NCBI GenBank assembly: GCA_964405335.1
Contig: CAYONP010000003.1
Coordinates: forward strand, 51,035 to 115,034
Length of the DNA: 64,000 nucleotides
Direction of reading: 5' to 3'
Origin: CAYONP01 sp964405335
GTDB lineage: Bacteria > Armatimonadota > UBA10988
In this document: piece by piece, positions 22,779 to 30,603 of the stretch
How the letters are laid out: each line of letters begins with the position of its first letter
Numbering within the stretch: the first letter of the stretch is position 1
Position numbers and translations under genes: made by a program
Notes under the pieces: generated by a model
The model's database searches: none
Seen by the model: the letters and a program-made list of their open reading frames with translations, nothing else
What the model was told of the DNA's origin: nothing

Positions 22779-24127
22779 AGGCGGATCTCATGCGTGCCGG
22801 CAGCGACCAAGCCGTCGCTCGAACCCGCATGAATGCAGGCGGTCGCGCCAGCGCGGCGCTCGTACTCAGCGACCAACTCGGGCAGCCGCTCGACTCCCGC
22901 CTCGTCGCTCAGGATGGCGACCGCGCCACCGCAGCCGCCGCCGGTGATGCGGGCGCCGAACAGCCCGGCCTCGGCGACCAGGTCGACCAGCAGGTCGCAC
23001 TCGGCCGCGCCTAGTCCGATGTTCCCGTAGCCCGCATGGCTGGCGCGCATCAGCTCGCCGGCGCGGTGCAGATGAGCCGTGTCGGTGGTATAGCGGTAGG
23101 CCTCCAGCGCGAGCAGGAACTCCAGACTGCGGCGGTTGTCGAGCACATGATGGTCGACCGCCGCGCGAACGGAGTAGACCTGCGCCGGATCGACCACCGT
23201 GACCGGATCGACCGTGCCGCCGTAGCGGTTGAGGAACTCGTCGCCCGGCATCGTCTCGGGCAGCCGTGCGCGGAGCGGCTGGTAGGCTTCGGGCGAGAGG
23301 CGGGCGAGCAGGCCGCCGAACGGGTCGGCGGCCAGTCCGTCGGTCAGGATGCGGTGCCCCATGAAGGCGGCGCAGCGGGCGGCGGTGTATTCGCGCCCGG
23401 CAATCGAGTGCTTGACACCCGACTCGATGGCGGTCAGCCGCACGCCGTCGGGCAGGTGCGGCGTGGCCAGGATTTCGTCGGGCTGGCAGCGGATGACCAG
23501 CAGCGAGTCGGCCCGGCCGAGGGTGACCGTGAGCTGGTCCATCAAGCCACACGGCGCGCCGACCACCTGGTTCTCGACCACCTGCCCCAGCCGCGCCAGT
23601 CGCTTCGGCGGCACGTTCAGGCCGAGGTCGGCGGTCAGCGCGCCGAGCGTCGCCATCTCGATCGCCGCCGAGCTCGACAGCCCGCCGCCGACCGGCACGG
23701 CCGAGTCGATCACCACCGTCGCGCCGTGGTCGAGGCGGTCGACCAGCCCCTCGCCGACCAGCACCAGCCAGGCACCGCCGACGTAGCCGGTCCAGCCCGG
23801 CAGCAGCGCTCGGGCCTTGTCATAGGGCAGCGGTCGACCGCCGGCGGAGAGCGAATCGAGATCGACTTCAGTGGCGACGTCGAGCCCATGGTCGTCGGCG
23901 GCGTGGCTGCGCAGGACCAGCCGGCGGTCGTCGCGGCGCTGATAGGCAAGCTGGAGCGTCGCGGCGATCGGTGTTTCGCAGACGGTGCCGCCGGTGTAGT
24001 CGATGATTCCGCCGAAGGCGTCGAGGCGGCCGGGCACGCAGGCCAGGCGGACCGGCCGCGCGAGGTCGAACAGGTCGGCGTAGTCGCGCCGGAGCAGAGC
24101 GACGAAGGCGGCTTGGTCGGCGTCCAT
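22775..24127 (-). CDS. GHMP family sugar kinase (galactokinase/L-arabinokinase-like)
   Basis: The protein has 450 aa. The three GHMP motifs are present: CVPGRLDAFGGIIDYTGGTV near the N-terminus, VPVGGGLSSSAAIEMA (ATP loop) and ITGGGCGGAVAIL near the C-terminus. Classical galactokinases have GR-x-NLIGEHTDY in motif 1. The GRLD-x-x-GGI-x-DY-x-G form here is like that of L-arabinokinases of plants and related bacterial enzymes. It would phosphorylate a sugar at C1 in the cytoplasm. It is coupled to an IMPase-like gene by a GTGA overlap. The substrate remains an inference. Confidence 0.85.
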   Translation of the reverse strand: MDADQAAFVALLRRDYADLFDLARPVRLACVPGRLDAFGGIIDYTGGTVCETPIAATLQLAYQRRDDRRLVLRSHAADDHGLDVATEVDLDSLSAGGRPLPYDKARALLPGWTGYVGGAWLVLVGEGLVDRLDHGATVVIDSAVPVGGGLSSSAAIEMATLGALTADLGLNVPPKRLARLGQVVENQVVGAPCGLMDQLTVTLGRADSLLVIRCQPDEILATPHLPDGVRLTAIESGVKHSIAGREYTAARCAAFMGHRILTDGLAADPFGGLLARLSPEAYQPLRARLPETMPGDEFLNRYGGTVDPVTVVDPAQVYSVRAAVDHHVLDNRRSLEFLLALEAYRYTTDTAHLHRAGELMRASHAGYGNIGLGAAECDLLVDLVAEAGLFGARITGGGCGGAVAILSDEAGVERLPELVAEYERRAGATACIHAGSSDGLVAAGTHEIRL

Positions 24128-24222
24128 CGGCGCGGAGCATACGTGGCGCGGGCGAGGGCGTCAACGAGGGCAGGAGGGCCGCCGCTGCTCGCGCCTAAGA
24201 TGGCCGCCGCAGGGAGGGTGAT

Positions 24223-25584
24223 ATGGGCGTCAGTCAGAAGCTCTCGCGCCGGCGATTCGTGGCGGCCTCGGCCGCGTTGGCCATGCCGGCGGTGGTGCCG
24301 TCGCGGGTGCTGGGACAAGCTGCCCCGTCGCGGCGGGTCAACCTGGCCGCGATCGGCGTCGGCGGGCGCGGCGGCGGGACCAACCAGTGGATCCTGGAGC
24401 AGCGTCCGGACGTGCGGTATCTCGCCGTGGTCGACTGCTTCCGCAGCCGGCGCGAGGGCTGGGCGGCGATGGCCAACCAGCACTACGGCGGCGACTTCTG
24501 CCGCGCCTATGCCGACTACCGCGAGGTCCTCGCCCGCGACGACATCGACGGCGTGGTGGTCTGCACGCCGGACCACTGGCACGTACCGATTGCCCTCGCC
24601 GCCGCCCGGGCGAAGAAAGACATGTACGTCGAGAAGCCGCTCGGCGTGGCGATGTCGTGGGCCTGGCGGCTGCGCCGCGAGGTGGCGGCCAACGGCGTGA
24701 TCTTCCAGTACGGCACGCAGCAGCGCTCGGACAGCCGGTTCCGGTTCGCCTGCGAACTGGCGCGCGGCGGCTATCTCGGCGAGCTGCAGCGCGTCGATGC
24801 CTGGTGCCCCGACATGTCGAGCCAGTTCGGCAGCTTCAGCGCGCCGCCGTATGGCTCGACCGAGCCCGCCGAGGTGCCGGCCGACCTGGACTACGATACG
24901 TGGCAGGGGCCGGCGGCCGAGCGGCCGTACACCGTCGACCGCTGCCAGCCGTTCGGCGCCTACCACATCCACGATTACGCCATCGGCTTCATCGCCGGTT
25001 GGGGCGCGCATCCGCTCGACATCGCCCAGTGGGGGCTCGGCACCGACGACACCGGGCCGGTCCATTACGAGGGCACCGGCAGCCTGCCACCCGAGGGCAG
25101 CCTGGCCGACACCACCGAGACGTGGGACATCCACGCTCGCTATGCCGGCGGCGTGACCCTGCACTTCATGGGCCATCGCGTCGCTCAGCCGATTGTCGAG
25201 GGCTACCGGACGGTCGACGGCGTGCCGTCGTTCAACGACCACGGGACGACCTTCTTCGGCACCGAGGGCTGGGTCAGCATCGACCGCGGCAGCCTCTACA
25301 CCAGCGACGAGAAGCTGAAGCAGATCCGCATCCCGGACGATCGGAAGCTCTACCTCAGCGACACGCAGCACGGCAACTTCATCGACTGCATGAAGTCGCG
25401 CCAGGCACCGATCAACCCGCTCGAGACGGCCATCCGGAGCGACACGATCAGCCACCTGTCGGACATCGTCGTGCGCAGCGGCAGGTCGCTGGAGTGGGAT
25501 CCGCGGCGGGAGCAGATCGTCGACGGACGTGACGATCAGGTGGCGCTGCTCGACCGGCCGATGCGCGCGGCCTGGGCCGTCTGA
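24223..25584 (+). CDS. Tat-exported Gfo/Idh/MocA family oxidoreductase
   Basis: The protein has 453 aa, with a Tat signal SRRRFVAASAALAMPAVVPS. The dinucleotide fold starts NLAAIGVGGRGGGTNQW, a variant of GxGxxG. VCTPDHWHVPIAL and DMYVEKPLGVAM carry the EKP motif. GWGAHPLDIAQWGL holds the Asp/His region of the C-terminal domain. It belongs to the large exported group that accompanies polysaccharide use in Planctomycetota-like bacteria. It is divergent from the GHMP kinase gene (95-base gap) and has no close downstream partner. GGGAGG sits 7 bases before the ATG. Confidence 0.92.
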   Translation: MGVSQKLSRRRFVAASAALAMPAVVPSRVLGQAAPSRRVNLAAIGVGGRGGGTNQWILEQRPDVRYLAVVDCFRSRREGWAAMANQHYGGDFCRAYADYREVLARDDIDGVVVCTPDHWHVPIALAAARAKKDMYVEKPLGVAMSWAWRLRREVAANGVIFQYGTQQRSDSRFRFACELARGGYLGELQRVDAWCPDMSSQFGSFSAPPYGSTEPAEVPADLDYDTWQGPAAERPYTVDRCQPFGAYHIHDYAIGFIAGWGAHPLDIAQWGLGTDDTGPVHYEGTGSLPPEGSLADTTETWDIHARYAGGVTLHFMGHRVAQPIVEGYRTVDGVPSFNDHGTTFFGTEGWVSIDRGSLYTSDEKLKQIRIPDDRKLYLSDTQHGNFIDCMKSRQAPINPLETAIRSDTISHLSDIVVRSGRSLEWDPRREQIVDGRDDQVALLDRPMRAAWAV

Positions 25585-25744
25585 GCGGGTCGGGCGCGCC
25601 GTCGTTCAGCGCACGTTGACTTCCGCGGTAGGGGCAGGTCTCAGGCCTGCCCGCCTGCCGGTGAATCCGCTCTGGAAACAGGATTGTGGGCACTCGGGCG
25701 GGTCTGAGACCCGCCCCTACAGCACCTCCGCGCCGCGCCGTCGG
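25585..25744. repeat. inverted pair of 28-nt GGTAGGG-family hairpins (GTCTCAG core)
   Basis: Two units face opposite ways: 25627-25654 on the plus strand and 25694-25721 on the minus strand. Both keep the 28-nt frame and the (G/T)GTAGGGGC start seen at 21.2 kb, but the stem and loop carry GGTCTCAG in place of GCCCTTGT. The two copies differ from each other by paired changes in the stem (A:T to G:C, and T:G to T:A). No gene is supported in this gap. Confidence 0.9.
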
Positions 25745-26605
25745 TCAGCGCGGCGTGACGCGGTCGTCGGGCGGCAGGGGCACCACGGCCCAGCGCACGT
25801 CGCCGGCGCCGGAGGTCGAGTCGACCTCGACGGCCACCGCGGCCGGGTCGTCGACCTCGAGCACGAAGCCCTCGACGTTCGGGCTCGGTGGCTGCGGGTT
25901 GTCGTCGATGCGCAACTGCCGGTCGCCGACGGTGGCGGTGAGCGCGAGATCGGTGCCGACCGAGCCGATGGCGATGACCTCGAGCCGCCGCCCGCGCGGC
26001 TCGGCGGCGAACTCGAAGCGAGCCGGCAGCACCCCCGCGCCGGCGGGGCCCGACTCGCGCCCGGGGCTGCTCACCTCACCCCGGCTCGAGGCGAGCAGGA
26101 AGGCGAACCAGCGCACCAACCCGGCCACCGGCTCGCCGCGGAAGTCGGTCACGCGGATGGTGATGCTGGTCGGCAGTTCGGTCGAGACGACGAACGACTC
26201 GACGCTCAGGTCGGGCGAGAGCGGATCGCCGTCGACCCGTTGCTCGACGCCGCTGAGGCTGAAGGCCAGCACCAGGTCGGAGCGCGCCGGCCCGGCAACG
26301 ACGATCTGCGCCGCCGTGCCGGCGGCCAGCTCGAGGCGGAACGATTCACCGGGCAGCGCCGTGCCGGCCACGCCGCGGTGGCTCGCGGTGTCGACCAGCG
26401 CCGGCTGCGCGTCGAGCTCGCCGGTGGTCACCTGCCTCGCCGAATCGAGGCGGGGCAGAAAGGCGTTGACGCCGATGCTGGTCAGGCTGGTCCCCGCCCC
26501 GCCGCCGGCGGCGCTGGTCGGCGGCTTGACGAATCCGCCAATCGGCACGCCGCAGCCGGTCAGGCCGAGGAGCGCGAGCGCCAGTTGTAGCGGGCGATGG
26601 TTCAT
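25745..26605 (-). CDS. hypothetical lipoprotein
   Basis: The protein has 286 aa from ATG 26605. The leader MNHRPLQLALALLGLTGCG has a lipobox (LTGC), so it should be lipid-anchored. The rest is a beta-rich chain with repeated short units such as FRLELAAGTAAQIVVAGP, SVESFVVSTELPTSITIRV and LRIDDNPQPPSPNVEGFVL. Two or three domains of about 80 residues are possible. No catalytic motif or known family is visible. It converges on the preceding plus-strand oxidoreductase across a repeat pair. Confidence 0.7.
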   Translation of the reverse strand: MNHRPLQLALALLGLTGCGVPIGGFVKPPTSAAGGGAGTSLTSIGVNAFLPRLDSARQVTTGELDAQPALVDTASHRGVAGTALPGESFRLELAAGTAAQIVVAGPARSDLVLAFSLSGVEQRVDGDPLSPDLSVESFVVSTELPTSITIRVTDFRGEPVAGLVRWFAFLLASSRGEVSSPGRESGPAGAGVLPARFEFAAEPRGRRLEVIAIGSVGTDLALTATVGDRQLRIDDNPQPPSPNVEGFVLEVDDPAAVAVEVDSTSGAGDVRWAVVPLPPDDRVTPR

Positions 26606-26676
26606 CGTCACCGTCAAACGTGCTGCAGACTAGCTAATCGACAACGATTCGTCCGGCCCTGTTCCGATTCCTGCCG

Positions 26677-27900
26677 CTATGCCGCGGGTCGCTCCTCGGG
26701 CGGCTCACGCAGCAGCAGCGCGGCCGCCGCCAGAGTCGCCATCTGGAGCCAACCCATGAGCCAGAAGGCGGCGTAAAGGCCGGTCCGGCTGGTCAGCCAG
26801 CTCAGCTCGCCGGCGGTCGAGTGGTCGCTGACCCAGCCGGCGAGCCAGTTGCCGAGCAGCCCGCCGAGGCCGTAGCTGCAGGCATACAGCATGGCCTGCC
26901 CGCTGGCCCGCCAGGCGGGCGGCACTGTGCGCGCCAGATAGGCAATCGAGCCAAGGTGCGAGGCGCCGAAGGCGAGGGCGTGGAGCGGCTGGAGCAACAT
27001 CACCAGCAGTGGGTGCAGCGGCCAACTGAAGGCCAGCAGCCGCACACCGCGACCGGCATAGCCGGCGAGGATCAGCCGTCGCGCGCCCCACCGCCGCAGC
27101 AGCGGTGTGCCGATGGCCAGCAGCGCCACCTCGGCAATCACGGCCACGCCCCAGTAGCTGCCGACGAAGTGGTCGGGCACGCCGATGTCCTCGAGATAGA
27201 GGCTGAGATAGAGGTAGTACCCGCTGTTGGCCAGGGTGCTGAGGAACATCGAGCAGAAGAAGACGCCGGCGCCGGGCAGGGCGGCGATGCGCAGCATGTC
27301 GCGCTTGCGCGGCTGTTCGGCGCGGGCGGCCAAGGGCGGGTCGGGCAGCCGCCAGGCGCGCGCGGCATAGGCCAGGCCGATCACGCCATAGGCGCAGAAG
27401 ACTGGCGCCAGCCGCGTGAGTGCATCATGCTGCTCGGACGGCAACAACAGCGGCGCGCCGAACGAGGCGACGATAAACCCGACCGAGCCCCACAGCCGGA
27501 GCTGGCTGTAGCGACTGCCGCCCGGATCGCCGCCGGCCTGCAGGACATCGAGGCAGTAGGCGTCGGCGAGGGGGATGAGCGGGCTGCGAAAGAACTGGAA
27601 CAGGACCATCACCGCCAGCAGCGCGGCGAACGAGTGGCCGAACCAGAGCGCCGGGAAGGCGAGCGCCGAACCGACCGCCAGCCAGACGGTGACCCGCCGC
27701 TTGCCCTCGAGGCGATCGGTCAGGTGACCCCAGGCGAGCGTGGCGGCGACGCCGACCAGGCCGGCGACGGCGGTGATCAGCCCGATCTCGCCGTGGCTCA
27801 GGCCACGGCGTTCGAGGTACAGCGTCGAGTAGGCCGTGAACAGGGCGAGAGGCGCGAAGAGAAGGAAGTAGAACTGCTTCAGCGCCCGGTCGGTGGCCAT
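26677..27900 (-). CDS. MFS transporter (MFS_1-like)
   Basis: The protein has 407 aa and about 12 hydrophobic helices. It begins ALKQFYFLLFAPLALFTAYS and then LYLERRGLSHGEIGLITAV. The cytoplasmic loop GHLTDRLEGKRRV matches the MFS motif A (G-x-x-x-D-R-x-x-x-R-R). The opening FFxFFxxxG-like segment and loop style resemble the nucleoside/phenylpropionate-type MFS_1-like group. The substrate is unknown. It is divergent from nikR by 42 bases, so the two may share a control region. Confidence 0.85.
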   Translation of the reverse strand: MATDRALKQFYFLLFAPLALFTAYSTLYLERRGLSHGEIGLITAVAGLVGVAATLAWGHLTDRLEGKRRVTVWLAVGSALAFPALWFGHSFAALLAVMVLFQFFRSPLIPLADAYCLDVLQAGGDPGGSRYSQLRLWGSVGFIVASFGAPLLLPSEQHDALTRLAPVFCAYGVIGLAYAARAWRLPDPPLAARAEQPRKRDMLRIAALPGAGVFFCSMFLSTLANSGYYLYLSLYLEDIGVPDHFVGSYWGVAVIAEVALLAIGTPLLRRWGARRLILAGYAGRGVRLLAFSWPLHPLLVMLLQPLHALAFGASHLGSIAYLARTVPPAWRASGQAMLYACSYGLGGLLGNWLAGWVSDHSTAGELSWLTSRTGLYAAFWLMGWLQMATLAAAALLLREPPEERPAA

Positions 27901-27942
27901 GCGTGCATCCTACCACGGGTGCCCTTGGCGAAGGAGGAGATC

Positions 27943-28362
27943 ATGGGTTCGGAGCGGTTCGGCGTGTCGATGGACTCGGATCTGCTGGCGGCCTTCGACG
28001 GCATGTTGCAGAACAAGGGTTACACCAACCGCTCGGCCGCGCTCCGCGACATGGTCCGCCAAGCCCTGCTCGATGCCGCCTGGGGCGACGACGACGCCCA
28101 GGTCCACGGCGCCGTCGCCCTGGTCTACGACCACCATCGCCGCGAGCTGGTCAACGCTCTGCTCGAGCTCCAGCACGACGCCCTGGCCGATGTGGTCTGC
28201 TCGACCCACGTCCACCTGGCCCACAGCGCCTGCCTCGAGATCATCCTCTGCCGCGGCCGCGCCGGCGATGTCCGCGCCCTGGCCGAGCAGCTCATCCGCC
28301 TCGACGGCGTGCTCCACGGCAGCCTCATGGCCGTCGCCGCCGAGAGCCTCGACCGCGGCTGA
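27943..28362 (+). CDS. nikR: nickel-responsive transcriptional regulator NikR
   Basis: The protein has 139 aa from ATG 27943 with AAGGAGG 6 bases upstream. Residues 1-45 form the ribbon-helix-helix DNA-binding domain (RFGVSMDSDLLAAFDGMLQN, then GYTNRSAALRDMVRQAL). The C-terminal ACT-like domain keeps the square-planar nickel site His78, His89, His91 and Cys97 (in QHDALADVV and THVHLAHSACLE), with the same spacing as the E. coli protein. It should repress or activate nickel uptake or nickel-enzyme genes. A divergent MFS gene lies beside it. The nickel-pincer cofactor genes larB and larC lie about 31 kb away. Confidence 0.95.
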   Translation: MGSERFGVSMDSDLLAAFDGMLQNKGYTNRSAALRDMVRQALLDAAWGDDDAQVHGAVALVYDHHRRELVNALLELQHDALADVVCSTHVHLAHSACLEIILCRGRAGDVRALAEQLIRLDGVLHGSLMAVAAESLDRG

Positions 28363-28537
28363 GCACGCAGCCCGACCGCTCGACCACCGCACGTCGTGCC
28401 GCTGGCGGCTTGCCCGCCAGTGCTGACCAGAGGCTCGTTGGCGGCACTGGCGGGCAAGCCGCCAGTGGCGCCGGGATTTGTCCAGTGACACTGGGATTTG
28501 TTCTGTGGCACCGGGCCGCCGAGGGCCTCGACCGCGG
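28363..28537. repeat. inverted pair of CACTGGCGG hairpins flanked by a 25-nt duplication
   Basis: Stem 28400-28408 / 28414-28422 and stem 28445-28453 / 28459-28467 are inverted copies of the hairpin family seen at 2.6 kb. Two tandem 20-nt units with GGATTTGT follow at about 28471-28510. The last 25 bases of the nikR reading region (28336-28360) recur at 28515-28539 with one mismatch, so the repeat block is flanked by a near-perfect direct duplication. No gene is supported. Confidence 0.85.
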
Positions 28538-29590
28538 CTAGCCCGGCCCGGCGGCGAACCGCGCGGCGTAGTCGCTGAGCAGCGTGTAGCGCTCGTCGGC
28601 ATAGCGGCCGGACTTGTCGTTGACCACGATGTCGACGCCGCTGTCGACGAAGCCGCCCTCGCCCAGTCCCTCGATCGACTCGCCCCGCGCCAGCGCGTAG
28701 AGCATCCGCACGCTCTCGCGGCCCCAGCCGAAGACCTTCTGGCCGACGCAGACCTGGACATAGCCGTCGGCTATCCAGTGCTGCGCCTCGGGCAGCGGAT
28801 CGACCGAGACCACCTTGGTTTTGCCCGGCGTGACCGCCGACAGGCCGTTCTTGGCGAACAGCGGCCAGCCGCCGACCATGATCCAGCCGCCCAGGTCGGG
28901 GTAGCGCGCCATCACATCGGTGACCACCTGCTCCGCGCGCGGCACATCGTCGTCGCAATACTCGGTCGCCACCAATTCGATGCCCTCGGCCTCGGCCAGC
29001 ACCTCGCGCGCGCCGCGCAGGCGCTCTTCCAGGTTGGCCGCGCCCTGCACGCCGCTGAGCAGCGCCACCGTGCCGCCCTCGGGCAGCAGGGCGAGCAGCT
29101 CCTCGGCCAGCAGCCGGCCGGTGCCGTAGTCGTCGATGCCATAGAACGCGGTCCGCCGCGAGGTCGGCGAGTCGCTGTCCCAGGTAACCACCGGGATGCC
29201 GGCCTCGACCGCCTTGTCGATGGCGCGTTTCATCAACTCGGCGTTGATGCAACTGACCGCGATGCCGTCGACCTCCTGGCTGATGAAGGCCTCCAGGATC
29301 CGCGCCTGGGCCGCCTCGTCGCTCTGCTCGGGAGCGTCCCAGAGCACCTCGACGCCGAGCTCGGCGGCCGCCGCCTCGGCCGCGCCGCGGGCGTAGCTGA
29401 AGACCGGGTTGTCCTTCTGCTTCGGGATCACCGCGAAGCGCAGCGACCGGTCACCCTCGGCCGACGACGGCGGGGCGTACGGCGGCGCCGGCGAGGTCTC
29501 CGTCGGGTGGCCCGACGACGGCGGTGGCGCCGACTCCTTGGCGCAGCCGATGCAGCACAGCAGCGTGCCGACCAACACCCAGGCTCGCAT
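28538..29590 (-). CDS. sugar ABC transporter substrate-binding lipoprotein (RbsB-like)
   Basis: The protein has 350 aa; the leader MRAWVLVGTLLCCIGCAKES has a lipobox (CIGC). After a Pro/Ser-rich linker come two periplasmic-binding-protein lobes of the RbsB type: LRFAVIPKQKDNPVFSYA, GAAEAAAAELGVEVLWDAPE, VDGIAVSCIN, AGIPVVTWDSDSP, YGIDDYGTGRLLAEELL and IMVGGWPLFA. It should bind a sugar or sugar-like ligand outside the inner membrane and deliver it to the permease encoded 2 bases upstream. No ATPase gene is adjacent. ATG 29590 is chosen because it gives the lipoprotein signal; the longer frame is a shadow of the permease. Confidence 0.9.
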   Translation of the reverse strand: MRAWVLVGTLLCCIGCAKESAPPPSSGHPTETSPAPPYAPPSSAEGDRSLRFAVIPKQKDNPVFSYARGAAEAAAAELGVEVLWDAPEQSDEAAQARILEAFISQEVDGIAVSCINAELMKRAIDKAVEAGIPVVTWDSDSPTSRRTAFYGIDDYGTGRLLAEELLALLPEGGTVALLSGVQGAANLEERLRGAREVLAEAEGIELVATEYCDDDVPRAEQVVTDVMARYPDLGGWIMVGGWPLFAKNGLSAVTPGKTKVVSVDPLPEAQHWIADGYVQVCVGQKVFGWGRESVRMLYALARGESIEGLGEGGFVDSGVDIVVNDKSGRYADERYTLLSDYAARFAAGPG

Positions 29591-29592
29591 GA

Positions 29593-30603
29593 TCAGTCCT
29601 TCCCGGCAACGCGGCGCAGACCCTCGGCGCGCGTCGTCGTCGCCTGGTCGAGAATCACCACGGTGATTACCACCAGGCCGACGATCACCTGCCGATAGTC
29701 CGAGGCGCCGAGCATGGTCAATCCGCGGTCGAGCACGCGGAAGATGACCGCCCCGATGCAGGCCCCGGCAACACTGCCGCGGCCGCCCTGCAGGCTGGCA
29801 CCGCCGAGCACCGCCGCGGCGATGGCGTCGAGCTCCCAGCCGACCGCGGCGGTGCTCTGGCCGGTGCCGTAATAGGCCGCGTAGACGCAGCCGGCCAGGC
29901 CGGCGGTGAACCCGCCCAGGCCATAGACCAGGTGCTTGAGCCGATCGACCCGCACGCCGCTGAGCCGCGCCGCCTCTTCGTTGCCGCCGAGCGCGAAGAT
30001 ACTGCGCCCGATCGCCGTCCGGCTCATCAGTCCGGCGAAGATCACCGCGGTGACCGCCAGCACCACCACCGGCATCGGCACGCGCAGGCCGAGCAGCTCG
30101 ATCGCGCCGGAGCCGAATCGTTCGGTGAACGGCGAGATGGGCAGCACGATGGTCCGTCCGCGGGTGATCAGATAGGCGGCGCCGCGGGCGACCGACAACA
30201 TGCCGAGCGTAACGATGAACGGTGGCAGCCGGAAGCGGACCAGAATCTGCGCGCTGAGGAGCCCGCAGCCGGTGCCGACGCCCAGGCCGCAGAGCGCCGC
30301 GGCGGGCGCCTGCAGGCCGGTGCGCTCGAGCGCGGCCGCGGTGACCACCGCCGAGAGGGCGATCAGGCTGCCGACGGAGAGGTCGATGCCGCCGGCGATG
30401 ATGGTGATGCAGGCGCCGATGGCCGCCAGCCCGAGCACGGCGCTGTCGCGGACCAGGTCGAGCATCACCTCGGGCCGCAGGAACGGGTTGGCGCGGCCCG
30501 GCTCGCGCAGCAGCCAGGCGAAGCAGCCGGCCTCGACCAGGAGGACCAGCACGATGCCCAGCTCGCGTGTGCCGAGCAGCCGGCGAACCAGTCGCGCGGT
30601 CAC
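29593..30603 (-). CDS. sugar ABC transporter permease (RbsC-like)
   Basis: The protein has 336 aa with about 9-10 hydrophobic helices. Family features are ITIIAGGIDLSVGSLIALSA, the conserved segment of RbsC-type permeases, and ALGGNEEAARLSGVRVDRLK, the loop that contacts the ATPase. GTG 30603 overlaps the stop of the glycosyltransferase gene as GTGA, and the binding-protein ATG lies 2 bases after this stop. The cognate RbsA-like ATPase is not in the window, so it must be encoded elsewhere or shared. Confidence 0.9.
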   Translation of the reverse strand: MTARLVRRLLGTRELGIVLVLLVEAGCFAWLLREPGRANPFLRPEVMLDLVRDSAVLGLAAIGACITIIAGGIDLSVGSLIALSAVVTAAALERTGLQAPAAALCGLGVGTGCGLLSAQILVRFRLPPFIVTLGMLSVARGAAYLITRGRTIVLPISPFTERFGSGAIELLGLRVPMPVVVLAVTAVIFAGLMSRTAIGRSIFALGGNEEAARLSGVRVDRLKHLVYGLGGFTAGLAGCVYAAYYGTGQSTAAVGWELDAIAAAVLGGASLQGGRGSVAGACIGAVIFRVLDRGLTMLGASDYRQVIVGLVVITVVILDQATTTRAEGLRRVAGKD

